This document shows, in pieces, positions 1 through 12,938 of a stretch of 64,000 nt of DNA. Origin of the DNA: Vibrio sp. ED004 (GTDB lineage: Bacteria > Pseudomonadota > Gammaproteobacteria > Enterobacterales > Vibrionaceae). The translations under genes and the position numbers were made by a program. The stretch is taken from positions 1,426,001 to 1,490,000 of the forward strand of contig NZ_CP066150.1 in the NCBI RefSeq assembly GCF_023206395.1. The letters run 5' to 3'. The notes under the pieces were generated by a model, which had not been told where the DNA came from, ran no database searches, and worked only from the letters and a program-made list of their open reading frames with translations. Every line of letters starts with the position of its first letter. The first letter of the stretch is position 1.

Positions 1-1320
1 CACACAACCTGTTTGCGCTTGTTGCTTGAACATCACGCTAGTACGCAGGCTCTGAGTAATGATGCCGCCCGTTAGACCGAAGCGAGTATCGTTAGTTGTC
101 GCAATTGCTTCTTCTAGGTCAGCGACACGAATCACGCTTGCCATTGGTGCAAACACTTCTTCTTGGTTCACTTCCCAATCGTTCTTAGTGTTCAAGAACA
201 ATGTTGGAGACATGTAGAAACCTTCGTGCTTCATGCTCAAGCGTTCGCCACCAAATGCCAGCTCACCGCCGCTTTGACGTGCTTTCTCAACCCAACCTAG
301 GTTTGCTTCAAGTTGGTTGCCATCCACAACAGGGCCCATGAACACGCCTTCTTCTAGTGCGTGTCCCACTTTCAGCTCACTCATACGTTTGATTAGTGCT
401 TCAACGTATTGGTCGTGAATGCTATCCATAACCACAAGGCGAGAAGACGCTGTACATTTTTGACCAGCACCCGAGAACGAACCTGCAATCGTTGCGTCAA
501 CCGCAGTTTGGATGTCTGCATCGTCAGCAATAACAAGCGCGTTCTTACTGCCCATTTCCAGTTGGCAACGAACGAAGTTTGGCGCTGTAGCAGCCGCAAC
601 CTTACGACCCGTATCAACAGAACCGGTAAAGCTCACACCGTTCACTTCTTTAGAGTTGATCAGTGCATCACCTACCGTTGAACCGCTACCTAGTACAAGG
701 TTAAACGTACCTGCAGGGATACCTTGACGGTGGATGATCTCTGTAAGCGCAACCGCACTTGCTGGTGTTAGGTTTGCAGGTTTCCAGATAACGCTGTTAC
801 CGAAAGCCAGTGCTGGAGCAATTTTCCAAGCAGCCGTTGCTGTCGGGAAGTTCCAAGGAGAGATGATGCCGATAACGCCTACCGCTTCACGAGTCACTTC
901 AACAGAAACGCCTGGGCGTACTGAATCAGCGTTGTCGCCAATCTGACGAAGCACTTCAGCCGCAAAGTATTGGAAGAACTGACCTGCACGGTAAATCTCA
1001 CCACGACCTTCAGCAAAAGGCTTACCTTCTTCACGAGAAAGAAGCGTGCCTAGCTCATCGCAACGTGCAATCAGCTCATCACCAATCGCTTGAAGAACCG
1101 CTTGCTTGCGTTCAATCGGCGTTTTTTCCCACTCTGGTTGAGCGTGCTTCGCCGCTGAAATCGCTTGTTGAACTTGTTCAGCACTTGCTTGTGCAAAGTT
1201 ACCGATGTTTTCAGAAATATCTGATGGGTTAATGTTCGCAACGGTGCTTACACCCGCTTGCCATTCGCCGCCAATGTAAAGTGCGTTTTCTGCTTGAACA
1301 TTCTGTAATTGAGTCATCAT
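1..1320 (-). CDS. NAD(P)-dependent aldehyde dehydrogenase, 3' end outside window
   Basis: I translated 440 codons on the minus strand from ATG at 1320 (a second ATG follows at once) to the window edge with no stop. AAGGA lies 4 bases before the first ATG. Aldehyde dehydrogenase family hallmarks are visible: the cofactor segment SPWNFPT, FTGS followed by VDTGRKV, the catalytic-Glu segment LEMGSKNAL, and the catalytic-Cys segment SGAGQKCTASSR. The family oxidises an aldehyde to a carboxylate in the cytoplasm. The last two segments resemble alpha-ketoglutaric semialdehyde dehydrogenases, which finish hydroxyproline or sugar-acid breakdown, but that substrate is inference. A RidA-family gene lies upstream on the same strand, which suits a pathway with an enamine or imine intermediate. 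About 40-50 residues of the usual 480-490 are missing because of the edge. Confidence 0.93.
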   Translation of the reverse strand, partial: MMTQLQNVQAENALYIGGEWQAGVSTVANINPSDISENIGNFAQASAEQVQQAISAAKHAQPEWEKTPIERKQAVLQAIGDELIARCDELGTLLSREEGKPFAEGRGEIYRAGQFFQYFAAEVLRQIGDNADSVRPGVSVEVTREAVGVIGIISPWNFPTATAAWKIAPALAFGNSVIWKPANLTPASAVALTEIIHRQGIPAGTFNLVLGSGSTVGDALINSKEVNGVSFTGSVDTGRKVAAATAPNFVRCQLEMGSKNALVIADDADIQTAVDATIAGSFSGAGQKCTASSRLVVMDSIHDQYVEALIKRMSELKVGHALEEGVFMGPVVDGNQLEANLGWVEKARQSGGELAFGGERLSMKHEGFYMSPTLFLNTKNDWEVNQEEVFAPMASVIRVADLEEAIATTNDTRFGLTGGIITQSLRTSVMFKQQAQTGCV

Positions 1321-1516
1321 TCTGTCCTTGTAACGGTTAGGTTGCGGTTGAGTCTGGCAACCATCTGGTTAATTAATAAACTGTTAATATTCAGGTAATT
1401 AATTGCTAAAATAAGTCGTACTTTTTGTATCTAAAGTGAACCCGATCGCTTGTATCAATAAACCGCTTTAATTCAAAAGAGTTTTGATCCGCAAATAGCC
1501 TTAGTTCACAGTCGAA

Positions 1517-1927
1517 TTATTCAGGTTGAGACGCCGATGCATAAACCACGAACTCGACCAGCATCTCTTCTCTTGCTAACCCTGCAACAACGACCGCTGC
1601 ACGGTTTGGATAAGGTGCATTGAAGTATTCTCCGTATACGCTGTTGACCGTTTTTAGGTATTCACGGTCTGTCACGTAAATCAGAACTTGCAGCACAGAA
1701 TCCATCGATTCGCCTGCACACTCCAACGTATGAACAAGGTTGTTAAAAGTCTGACGCGTTTGCGCTTCGATACCGCCTTCTACTACTGCGCCCGTTTCAT
1801 CAATTGGAATCTGCGCGGTGTATAGAGTGCCGTTATTTACGATTGCCCACTCTAGTGGTGCTTTTGAAGCAAAAAGAGCGGTTTTTACTGGGTGTTTTTT
1901 AGTTTGTGCGTTCACGATTCCATCCAA
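1517..1927 (-). CDS. RidA/YjgF/UK114 family protein
   Basis: This 136-residue protein has the length and pattern of the Rid family: an N-terminal segment with NGTLYTAQIP, then TRQTFNNLVHTLECAG, and a C-terminal PYPNRAAVVVAGLAREEMLVEFVVYA. The Arg in PNRAAV matches the substrate-carboxylate Arg of active RidA proteins. RidA members hydrolyse reactive enamines or imines released by PLP enzymes and amino-acid oxidases. It lies 196 bases upstream of the aldehyde dehydrogenase on the same strand and is divergent from a LysR regulator, so the three probably form one catabolic locus. Whether it is generic RidA or a pathway-specific Rid subfamily member cannot be told here. Confidence 0.9.
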   Translation of the reverse strand: MDGIVNAQTKKHPVKTALFASKAPLEWAIVNNGTLYTAQIPIDETGAVVEGGIEAQTRQTFNNLVHTLECAGESMDSVLQVLIYVTDREYLKTVNSVYGEYFNAPYPNRAAVVVAGLAREEMLVEFVVYASASQPE

Positions 1928-2072
1928 CTTTGTAACAACTATGTTTCAAGATGGTTAAATACTGCACCTTGACGACTGATAAATCTAACGGTAAATTTTG
2001 TGCATTTGATAAATAAAACCTATCACCTTTCAAAAAGTAAGGTATAGCAAGGGCTAGAGAAGGATCAGTGCC

Positions 2073-2957
2073 ATGAGTATTAAGCTACAACAGTTAAAAC
2101 ATTTTGTTTTAGTGGTCGAAGAAGGCGGATTTCGAGCAGCATCTCACCGAGCAAATCGCTCGCAAGCGGCACTTTCTACATCGATAAAAGAGTTGGAAAA
2201 AATACTCGGCCAACCACTGTTTGAAACAGGCAACAAATCAACACTGACTCCCTTCGGAGAAATATGTCTTCCAAAAATCATTCAGTTCCTTAATGTTTAC
2301 AAAGCGTTAGACAATGACCTGCGCGCAGCCGCGGCAGGACAACAAGGAAGAGTTCGAATAGCGAGCGTGCCATCGGTCGCGGCAAAATTAATCCCTAGTG
2401 TTTTAGGGGCTTTTTGTGAGCAGTACCCGAATGTCGAAGTGAGTTTGATTGATGATAATGCGGCTGGTGTAGAGGCAAGATTACTCTCAGGAGAAGTGGA
2501 TGTTGCCCTCGGGAATAGCTCCCATTTAGAAGAAGAGAGCATCGATTTCACGCCATTACTCTCCGATCCTATTGGTGTGGTCTGCCTCAGAGACAACCCT
2601 ATCGCCTCTCAGTTAGAAGGAATCGAATGGCAAACTTTGTTAAAACAACCCTTCATTCGCAACGGAACTTGTACCTTACTTGACCCAACACCTGCACGCA
2701 TGCTCAGCGAACAAGCGCTCTATTCAGTAGAGAACATCACTTCGTTATTTTCTGTATTAGAACTTGGGATAGGCGTAACCACGCTGCCAAAGCTGGCCTT
2801 CCCAACCAATGAGACTCGTTTAGTGTGGATTCCGTTGATTGACCCGCCGTTACAGCGTCAGATCGGTATTTTTAGACTGTCTGATCGTACGATTTCGCCC
2901 CAAGCTCAAGCCTTCCACGATTTGTGTATTCAATATCTGAGCTATGAAGAAGAGTAA
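2073..2957 (+). CDS. LysR-family transcriptional regulator
   Basis: The 294-residue protein has the normal LysR length. The N-terminal winged helix-turn-helix covers about residues 5-62 (HFVLVVEEGGFRAASHRA, then SQAALSTSIKELEKILGQPLF). The effector-binding domain starts near residue 90 (GRVRIASVPSVAAKLIPSVL). AAGGATC lies upstream of ATG 2073. It is divergent from the RidA and aldehyde dehydrogenase genes, the usual arrangement for a LysR protein activating its neighbour, so the 145-base gap at 1928-2072 probably holds its operator. The effector is unknown. Confidence 0.93.
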   Translation: MSIKLQQLKHFVLVVEEGGFRAASHRANRSQAALSTSIKELEKILGQPLFETGNKSTLTPFGEICLPKIIQFLNVYKALDNDLRAAAAGQQGRVRIASVPSVAAKLIPSVLGAFCEQYPNVEVSLIDDNAAGVEARLLSGEVDVALGNSSHLEEESIDFTPLLSDPIGVVCLRDNPIASQLEGIEWQTLLKQPFIRNGTCTLLDPTPARMLSEQALYSVENITSLFSVLELGIGVTTLPKLAFPTNETRLVWIPLIDPPLQRQIGIFRLSDRTISPQAQAFHDLCIQYLSYEEE

Positions 2958-3763
2958 TAGAGTGTGTTCTCTCTCTTATAAAGCTGCTGATAGAGTCGCT
3001 AACAGAACCGTTAACAGAAGAGCACATCAAGAAATTCCGCCTCTAATCCCAATAATTTGACCTTATATTCAGAGCTTTTTGCCCTAACCTTCAGATTTTT
3101 CCAAGCCCTTCAGCTCTTTACATCCATGTTTAGGGCTGAATTACTCCCATAATATTCATCTTAAGTGCTGATTTATTCGTTCCGTAATGCCTGAAAGACG
3201 TCAAAAGTGACATCGTGGCAAACTATTTTTAAAAATAATCACTTTAAGATAGAGAACGCCGTATAGATAAATCACTCAACAAACGAGTGCCTTTATCGAC
3301 AACTAAAAGTGCCTTTCTCCCCTTGTCGGATAGCGTTAAACAATTAACTTAGAAATGAAGCTAAGTGTTTGAATAGTCTTAATTGATAAGATCGTAACTT
3401 GCCAAATTAACCTCTTTATTTTTTATAAAAAACATCTATTTTTACTGAAAATAAAGCATCTAAAATTTTCATGAATAAAGTTATTGAATTATTACTTTCA
3501 TAAATGAAAAACACATCTTTCAAAAATGGAATTATTGATGTCGATATTTGTCGTTTTGATCACATAATTTTAGGCGTAATTTATATTTTGTCGAAGCGAT
3601 AACGAATTAGTTTATGTCCGTTTCATTTCGTCAGGGAGATATAAAACCAGCAAGGGTTTTTCTTAAAAGCAAATCAAGTGTTATTAACAAGTGAAATGTA
3701 GTAACAAGTTAAATTTAAACTGTGTTTTATATTAACTTACACTGTTTAACATAAGGTTTTATT
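2958..3763. other. AT-rich intergenic region before the ATP synthase operon
   Basis: About 800 bases lie between the LysR stop and atpI. I found no convincing reading frame, tRNA or repeat. The right half is strongly AT-rich and ends with a weak AAGG 8 bases before the atpI ATG. A possible -10 (TATATT near 3728) has no good -35. The region probably holds the atp promoter and regulatory sequence. The length is notable because both flanking genes point right. Confidence 0.5.
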
Positions 3764-4937
<1,174 letters not shown>

Positions 4938-4983
4938 TTAATAACTAAAAAATTAACTAACAAATTATTTATCGGAGATACAA

Positions 4984-5220
4984 ATGGATATCGTAAGCGC
5001 AGTTTTATATGTAGCAGGTGCATTACTGATCGGTTTAGGTGCAGCGGGTGCGGCATCTGGTATTGGTAACTTAGCAGGTAAATACCTTGAAGGTGTTGCA
5101 CGTCAACCGGATCTTACTCCAATGCTTCGTACTCAATTCTTCATCATGATGGGCCTTGTGGATGCTGTACCGATGATCGGTGTTGGTATCGGTCTATACA
5201 TCATCTTTGCCGTGGCTTAA
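4984..5220 (+). CDS. atpE: F1Fo ATP synthase subunit c
   Basis: This 78-residue two-helix hairpin is the c-ring proteolipid. The polar loop ARQPDL lies at residues 39-44 and the ion-binding carboxylate is Asp60 in [10 protein letters not shown]. The first helix has the Gly/Ala repeat [12 protein letters not shown]. An Asp rather than Glu, with no typical Gln/Ser sodium-coordination set, favours proton coupling. CGGAGATACAA precedes the ATG, a good ribosome site for the most abundant Fo subunit. Confidence 0.97.
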   Translation: MDIVSAVLYVAGALLIGLGAAGAASGIGNLAGKYLEGVARQPDLTPMLRTQFFIMMGLVDAVPMIGVGIGLYIIFAVA

Positions 5221-5275
5221 TTAAATAGCTTTGAAAAGATCGATTTGTAAATAATCAAGATTTAGCGAGGAAGGT

Positions 5276-5746
5276 ATGAACTTAAATGCAAGCATGTTTG
5301 GACAAGCAATATCATTCGTGATTTTTGTTTGGCTGTGCATGAAATATGTATGGCCCCCTCTCACCGCGATGTTAGACGAGCGCCAAAAAGAAATCGCTGA
5401 CGGTTTACGCCACTCAGAGAATGCTGCGAAAGAGCTAGAACTAGCGAAATCGAATGGCGCACAACTCGTCGAAGATGCAAAAAGAAACGTGACTGAACTG
5501 ATTGAACAAGGCAAAAAGCGCCGCAACGAAATCATCAGCTTAGCTCACGAAGAAGCCGAGCAAGAGAAGGCACGCATCTTAGAACAAGGTAGAGCTGAAC
5601 TCGAAGGCGAACGTCAAAAGTTACGCCGTGAGCTTCAGGCGGACATGGCAGACGCTGTTATTCAAAGTGCACAAAAACTGATTAGCAAAAACCTAGATTC
5701 TGAAACGAACCGAGCGTTAGTTGATCAATTGATTAGCGAACTCTAA
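5276..5746 (+). CDS. atpF: F1Fo ATP synthase subunit b
   Basis: The 156-residue protein has one N-terminal membrane helix (about residues 5-27) and a long charged Ala/Glu/Lys-rich helix forming the peripheral stalk dimer. The usual start MNLNAS and the length (156, as in E. coli) match AtpF. AGGAAGG lies before the ATG. It sits between atpE and atpH in the canonical order. Confidence 0.96.
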   Translation: MNLNASMFGQAISFVIFVWLCMKYVWPPLTAMLDERQKEIADGLRHSENAAKELELAKSNGAQLVEDAKRNVTELIEQGKKRRNEIISLAHEEAEQEKARILEQGRAELEGERQKLRRELQADMADAVIQSAQKLISKNLDSETNRALVDQLISEL

Positions 5747-5757
5747 ACGGAGGCAAT

Positions 5758-6306
5758 ATGTCAGATTACACCAATATTGCTCATCCCTACGCCAAGGCAT
5801 CGTTCGACTTTGCTTTAGGTGAAAACAAGTTGCAAGAGTGGCACTCAATGCTGTCGATTCTTGTGACGGTAGCGGAAGAAGAAACGATCGCTAAGCAGAT
5901 CTCTTCAGCAGAAGGCTCTCGCACTGACTCTGAAGAACTGGCCAATCTCTTCATTCATATTTGCCAAGGACTCGTTGATGACCATGTCATTAATCTTGTT
6001 CGAGTCTTGGCTGAGAATGGCCGTCTTGCAGTGATAAGAGACCTGTTTAACTTGTTCAGCGATCTAAAGGACGAACATGAACGTGTAATTCCTGTCACTG
6101 TCACCAGTTCAGAATTGCTTACACAAGATCAGGTTATCTCCCTAACGGCTGCACTTGAGAAGAAATTAGAGCGTCAAGTTGAAATGGAACAGGTTATTGA
6201 TGACACGCTGGTTGGCGGGATTGTTATCAAAGCGGGTGAAACCGTTATCGATGGTTCTTTAAATACATCAATTAACCGATTAGCTAATCAGCTTCACGCG
6301 AGATAG
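5758..6306 (+). CDS. atpH: F1Fo ATP synthase subunit delta
   Basis: The 182-residue stalk subunit links F1 to the b dimer. The N-terminal domain begins with [14 protein letters not shown], the conserved delta/OSCP start, and the C-terminal part contains [24 protein letters not shown], shown here by its key words GGIVIKAG and DGSLNTSI. It starts 11 bases after the atpF stop with GGAGGC just upstream of the ATG. Slightly longer than the usual 177. Confidence 0.96.
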   Translation: MSDYTNIAHPYAKASFDFALGENKLQEWHSMLSILVTVAEEETIAKQISSAEGSRTDSEELANLFIHICQGLVDDHVINLVRVLAENGRLAVIRDLFNLFSDLKDEHERVIPVTVTSSELLTQDQVISLTAALEKKLERQVEMEQVIDDTLVGGIVIKAGETVIDGSLNTSINRLANQLHAR

Positions 6307-6315
6307 GTAACAATT

Positions 6316-7857
6316 ATGCAATTAAATTCTAATGAAATCAGCGATCTAATAAAAAATCGCATCGCGAAGTTTAATGTGAGCACCGAAGCTCGCAATGAAG
6401 GCACCATCGTATCGGTTCGTGACGGTATCATCACCATTAATGGCCTAGCAGATGTAATGCAAGGTGAGATGATTGAGCTACCGGGTGCCAAGTATGCACT
6501 CGCACTTAACCTAGATACTCACTCAGTCGGCGCCGTTGTTATGGGCCCCTACACTGACCTATCTGAAGGTATGAAAGTAAAAGGTACGGGGCGTATCTTG
6601 GAAGTACCAGTAGGTAATGGGCTCCTTGGTCGTGTCGTGAACACACTAGGCGAACCCATCGATGGTAAAGGCCCAGTAAGCTGTGACCGTCTTGACCCAG
6701 TAGAAGTGATTGCCCCAGGCGTAATTGAACGTAAGTCTGTAGACCAGCCTATTCAGACTGGCTACAAAGCGGTAGATACCATGGTGCCTATCGGTCGTGG
6801 TCAACGTGAACTGATCATTGGTGACCGTCAGACAGGTAAAACGGCATTAGCAATCGACGCCATCATCAACCAAAAAGATTCTGGCATTAAATGTGTTTAT
6901 GTTGCGATTGGCCAAAAAGCGTCAACGATCGCTAACGTGGTTCGTAAACTCGAAGACCACGATGCACTTAAAAACACCATTGTTGTTGTGGCGTCAGCTT
7001 CAGAGTCTGCCGCGCTTCAATATCTAGCCCCTTATGCGGGTTGCACAATGGGTGAATACTTCCGTGACCGCGGTGAAGATGCACTGATCATCTACGATGA
7101 CCTATCAAAACAAGCGGTTGCTTACCGTCAAATCTCATTGCTACTGAAACGCCCACCGGGTCGTGAAGCCTTCCCTGGCGACGTATTTTACCTTCACTCA
7201 CGCCTTTTAGAACGTGCAGCACGAGTGAACGCAGAGTATGTAGAGAAGTTCACTAACGGTGAAGTGAAAGGCCAAACAGGCTCACTAACCGCGCTGCCTA
7301 TCATTGAAACACAAGCGGGTGACGTGTCTGCGTTTGTACCAACCAATGTAATCTCAATCACCGACGGTCAGGTTTTCCTTCAAACCCAACTATTCAACTC
7401 AGGCTTACGTCCTGCTGTTGACCCAGGTATCTCGGTATCTCGTGTGGGTGGTGCAGCACAGTGCAAAATCATCAAGAAATTGTCGGGCGGTATCCGTACG
7501 TCATTGGCTCAATACCGTGAGCTAGCTGCGTTCGCTCAGTTCTCTTCTGACCTAGATGAGATGACACGTAAACAGCTTGACCATGGTGAACGTGTAACCG
7601 AGCTGATGAAGCAAAAACAATACTCTCCAATGTCTGTCGCTGAGCAAGCAACGGTTATCTACGCAGCAGAAAAAGGCTATTTGGCTGACGTAGAGTTGCA
7701 CAAAGTGGCGCGCTTCGAAGAAGAGTTAATTGCTTACGCACAAGCTCAGAACCCAGAGTTGTTCGACACCATCAATGCGAACGGTGACTACAACGATGAG
7801 ATCGACCGTGCACTTGCAAAACTGCTTGGTGACTTTGTAGCGTTGAAAGCTTGGTAA
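6316..7857 (+). CDS. atpA: F1Fo ATP synthase subunit alpha
   Basis: The 513-residue protein has the exact length of the E. coli alpha subunit. The Walker A motif GDRQTGKT is at residues 169-176. The visitor segment [20 protein letters not shown] and the family signature [14 protein letters not shown] are intact. Alpha holds the non-catalytic nucleotide sites in the alpha3beta3 head. The C-terminal helical domain is complete. The gene shows no sign of decay, which argues that this ATP synthase is functional. Confidence 0.98.
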   Translation: MQLNSNEISDLIKNRIAKFNVSTEARNEGTIVSVRDGIITINGLADVMQGEMIELPGAKYALALNLDTHSVGAVVMGPYTDLSEGMKVKGTGRILEVPVGNGLLGRVVNTLGEPIDGKGPVSCDRLDPVEVIAPGVIERKSVDQPIQTGYKAVDTMVPIGRGQRELIIGDRQTGKTALAIDAIINQKDSGIKCVYVAIGQKASTIANVVRKLEDHDALKNTIVVVASASESAALQYLAPYAGCTMGEYFRDRGEDALIIYDDLSKQAVAYRQISLLLKRPPGREAFPGDVFYLHSRLLERAARVNAEYVEKFTNGEVKGQTGSLTALPIIETQAGDVSAFVPTNVISITDGQVFLQTQLFNSGLRPAVDPGISVSRVGGAAQCKIIKKLSGGIRTSLAQYRELAAFAQFSSDLDEMTRKQLDHGERVTELMKQKQYSPMSVAEQATVIYAAEKGYLADVELHKVARFEEELIAYAQAQNPELFDTINANGDYNDEIDRALAKLLGDFVALKAW

Positions 7858-7904
7858 ACGCTCCGGTTTGTTGGCTGGAAATCAAAACAAATTAGGAGCA
7901 GATA

Positions 7905-10203
<2,299 letters not shown>

Positions 10204-10218
10204 AAAGGTAGGTGCATC

Positions 10219-10662
10219 ATGGCTATTGGAGTTACAGGCAATACATTTCAACTTAATATCGTAAGTGCGGAAGGTACACTGTTTTCAGGGCCGGCACATG
10301 CCCTAGCTATTTCTGGAGCAGACGGTGAACTGGGGATTCGCCCAGGCCACTCCCCTCTTCTGAGTAAGATAAAACCGGGCGTGTCTGTGTTCGTTACCGA
10401 CCTTAAAGCCGAGGAGCAAGTACTGTACATCTCTGGTGGTATGGTCGAAGTGCAACCAGATGTGGTAACCGTGTTAGCCGATACGGCCTTGCATGGTAAA
10501 GACATTGACCGTGCTCGCGCGGAAGAAGCGAAATACGCAGCCCTAGAGAACATCAACAAAGGCAATGTCGACATCAACTTTGCACAAGCTCAACTGGAGC
10601 TGGCGAAAGCTGTCGCTCAGCTTCGTGCATCAGAACTGACGTCTTCTCGCACTCGTCACTGA
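10219..10662 (+). CDS. atpC: F1Fo ATP synthase subunit epsilon
   Basis: The 147-residue protein has the N-terminal beta-sandwich (FQLNIVSAEGTLFSGPAHAL, then GELGIRPGHSPLLSKIKPG) and a C-terminal helical hairpin rich in Ala, Glu and Leu that can inhibit ATP hydrolysis. It lies 15 bases after atpD with AAAAAGGTAGG upstream. It is the last gene of the operon and is followed by a heptamer repeat and a long hairpin. Confidence 0.96.
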   Translation: MAIGVTGNTFQLNIVSAEGTLFSGPAHALAISGADGELGIRPGHSPLLSKIKPGVSVFVTDLKAEEQVLYISGGMVEVQPDVVTVLADTALHGKDIDRARAEEAKYAALENINKGNVDINFAQAQLELAKAVAQLRASELTSSRTRH

Positions 10663-10690
10663 GAGTAGAGCTTAGATGCTGGTGCTAGAT

Positions 10691-10718
10691 GCTTAGTGCT
10701 TAGTGCTTAGTGCTTAGT
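10691..10718. repeat. Four tandem copies of the heptamer GCTTAGT
   Basis: Four exact consecutive copies of GCTTAGT occupy 10691-10718, with imperfect flanking copies before them. They lie between atpC and the operon-end hairpin and are non-coding. Such short runs can change copy number by slippage. I see no sign of function. Confidence 0.85.
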
Positions 10719-10725
10719 GTGTAAA

Positions 10726-10764
10726 TAGTCTACCCACTTAAAAACAGTTTAAGTGGGTAGACTA
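10726..10764. terminator. 17-bp perfect hairpin ending the atp operon
   Basis: Arms at 10726-10742 and 10748-10764 are perfectly complementary around the 5-base loop AACAG. The hairpin lies 63 bases after atpC and before the convergent amidohydrolase gene. There is no clear U-tract on either side, so termination may be bidirectional and imperfect, or the hairpin may mainly protect mRNA 3' ends. Confidence 0.75.
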
Positions 10765-10847
10765 CATCAATAACCCTCACTTCTCTTTCAACTTCCCCAT
10801 CCTTTTGACCGTTTCCAATACATCCTTTTTCAGCAGCGCTTACAACA

Positions 10848-11810
10848 TTATTTCTCTGCAAAACGCGCTTGGTGTGGGTCCAGTTCATGACCTAACGGCT
10901 GCGTCAGCGAATGATATAACTCCGGCTTACGACCGCGAATCCAACGCCTTCCGGTACACATCTCCAACTCTTCGGCTTTTAGCTCTGCAATTACAATGTC
11001 GTTATCAACGCTGTCCGTCTCTGTGATGATTTCACCATAAGGGCTTAAGATCATCGCATTGCCAGTTCTGACTTCGTCCATATCAACGCCGACGCCGTTG
11101 CTGAACATCACAAACATACCGTTGTCGTGCGCTCTTGCGGGCAACCAACGCATTAGCCACTCGCGGCCGTTCTTGCCCTGCATTTCAGCGCGAATCGCTT
11201 CCGGGTTTTCATCTCGGTTAAACCATAACTCTGGGTCGATTCGTTTCATGGCATTTGGGCTACGTGAATGGCAACCGCCCGTTTGATGTGGCGCAATCAG
11301 TATATCGGCACCTTTCAACGCAGTGATTCGTACGTTCTCAACCAAGTTGTTATCCCAGCAAATCAAGATACCGATTTTACAGCCATGAGGTGTATCGAAT
11401 ACCGTGAATTGGTCGCCACTGCTCATGTATGGGCTAACGAAGGTGTGCAGTTTACGGTGCTTCTGTAACTCACCATTGGGCATGGCAAATACATAGGTGT
11501 TGTATAGCTCGCCATCCGTCCCCTGCTCTATCAAACCAGCACCAACACTCATTCCAAATTGTGTTGCTAGCGAAACAAGCTTTTGAGTCGACTCGCCATT
11601 CGGGACTGGTTCTGCGAGAGCTTCTATCTCGCCTCGTGATAATTCAGACACATGCCAATACCCTGTGATGCACATCTCTGGGAAGCTAATGATCTCCACA
11701 CAGCTCTCCGCAGCTTGTTGAACATATTGTTCTATCACCGACAAGTTATACACCTTATCGCCTGCACGGTGGTTAAACTGAACCGACGCTACTTTGATGT
11801 CTCTTTTCAT
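10848..11810 (-). CDS. Carbon-nitrogen hydrolase (nitrilase superfamily)
   Basis: The 320-residue cytoplasmic enzyme has the Glu-Lys-Cys triad of the superfamily: E45 in SFPEMCITGY, K120 in KHRKLHTF and C151 in GILICWDNN. CWDNN differs from the CYD.RFPE of many amidases, and an insertion with GGCHSRSP and NRDENPEAI follows. The family hydrolyses nitriles, amides or N-carbamoyl groups; the substrate here is not recognisable. It is divergent from a LysR regulator at 11916, which probably controls it. Confidence 0.9.
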   Translation of the reverse strand: MKRDIKVASVQFNHRAGDKVYNLSVIEQYVQQAAESCVEIISFPEMCITGYWHVSELSRGEIEALAEPVPNGESTQKLVSLATQFGMSVGAGLIEQGTDGELYNTYVFAMPNGELQKHRKLHTFVSPYMSSGDQFTVFDTPHGCKIGILICWDNNLVENVRITALKGADILIAPHQTGGCHSRSPNAMKRIDPELWFNRDENPEAIRAEMQGKNGREWLMRWLPARAHDNGMFVMFSNGVGVDMDEVRTGNAMILSPYGEIITETDSVDNDIVIAELKAEELEMCTGRRWIRGRKPELYHSLTQPLGHELDPHQARFAEK

Positions 11811-11915
11811 TATTCGTCCTCAAATTCCGCTGTACTGATTTTGTATGAACTCAGTATAAAAAATCGAATCAATTCCATATAATGAAAGGTATTCACAGTT
11901 CAATGAGCATTTGGA

Positions 11916-12803
11916 ATGGAATTTGATTTACTGAAGGCATTTTGTCAGTTGGCTAAATCGGGCAACTACCGTTTGGCATCAGGGCAGCTCTGCATTACTC
12001 AGTCGGCCCTCACCAAAAAGATTCAACGACTCGAATCGAATATAGGAGCGAATCTGTTTTCTCGCGGCAGGAACGGCGCAGAGCTGACACATGCAGGCAA
12101 GACCTTGTTAGTAGAAGCCCAGCGTTTAGTTCATTCAATGCAAGCGTTTGAACAGCTTTCAGGCTCCGTAGTGAATGGAACTCAAGGGCACTTGAACATC
12201 GGCTTTGGTGTGTCTACATACCATGAAGCGCCCAAGTTGATTGCGGCTTATAAACAACAGCACCCAGATGTTCACATCACCTTAAATGACACCCCCTCCA
12301 AGCAGCAAAAAGATGATCTGTTGAGCCACGAACTCGATATCAGCTTCAATCGAATCCCCGACTCTTCCGATTTAGAAAGTCTAACCCTATTCAATGATTC
12401 GCTTGTGATTGCTGTACACAAAGACCTTCTCAAGCAAACGCCAAATAAAGGCCAGCTTCTGTCGGAATTACCCAAATGGCCTTATCTAAAGTTGGCTCAG
12501 CACCGTGGACCCGGACTAGACAAGCAGATCCAACAATATTGCCTCGCCAATAATATCGACCTATCCAAGACACAAGAAGCCGACGACATTCTTACCCTGC
12601 TGGCGTTAGTGTCAGCCAATATCGGCTTCACCATAGTACCAAGCAGCGCACAGTACATTAGCAACACCAAGGTTGAGTTCATTGCGTTACAAGGTAAACA
12701 CGCCACTTGGCCTGTCGGATTAATATGGAATGGAGAGAGTGAAAACCCACTCAGGGATAGATTTGTAGAGTTTGTGGCGAAGCAGATAGGAAGCAGCTTG
12801 TAA
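11916..12803 (+). CDS. LysR-family transcriptional regulator
   Basis: The 295-residue protein has the N-terminal winged HTH (LAKSGNYRLASGQLCITQSA, then TKKIQRLESNIGANLFSRGR) and the effector domain from about residue 90 (GHLNIGFGVSTYHEAPKLIA). It is divergent from the nitrilase-family gene with 105 bases between starts. A TATAAT box at 11878-11883 lies 32 bases before the start. It probably regulates the amidohydrolase; the effector is unknown. Confidence 0.93.
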   Translation: MEFDLLKAFCQLAKSGNYRLASGQLCITQSALTKKIQRLESNIGANLFSRGRNGAELTHAGKTLLVEAQRLVHSMQAFEQLSGSVVNGTQGHLNIGFGVSTYHEAPKLIAAYKQQHPDVHITLNDTPSKQQKDDLLSHELDISFNRIPDSSDLESLTLFNDSLVIAVHKDLLKQTPNKGQLLSELPKWPYLKLAQHRGPGLDKQIQQYCLANNIDLSKTQEADDILTLLALVSANIGFTIVPSSAQYISNTKVEFIALQGKHATWPVGLIWNGESENPLRDRFVEFVAKQIGSSL

Positions 12804-12863
12804 GTCAGCGATAGCTTTTAGTGCTTAGGTAAGTGGCAGTGTAATGGCAAACATGGTGACAAG

Positions 12864-12896
12864 TGCAATATAAAGCGCACTGCACTTTATATTGCA
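12864..12896. terminator. 12-bp AT-rich inverted repeat between convergent genes
   Basis: TGCAATATAAAG at 12864-12875 pairs perfectly with CTTTATATTGCA at 12885-12896, with a 9-base centre that can form two more GC pairs. It sits between the LysR stop and the hydrolase stop. It lacks a U-tract, so it is a candidate bidirectional terminator only. Confidence 0.5.
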
Positions 12897-12938
12897 TACA
12901 CGGCATGAAAAGTGGCTTCTTCAGCTCACGATAAAGAA

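Noticed and set aside
393..946. Several frames on both strands within 393-946
   Set aside because: They are shadows of the aldehyde dehydrogenase coding sequence, which has conserved motifs throughout.
4984..5220. Sodium-driven ATP synthase
   Set aside because: Subunit c has Asp60 in LVDAVPMI and lacks the typical Glu/Gln/Ser sodium-ligand pattern; proton coupling is more likely.
10681..10720. Short direct repeats considered as a CRISPR-like array
   Set aside because: The unit is a 7-base tandem repeat without spacers; no cas genes are present.
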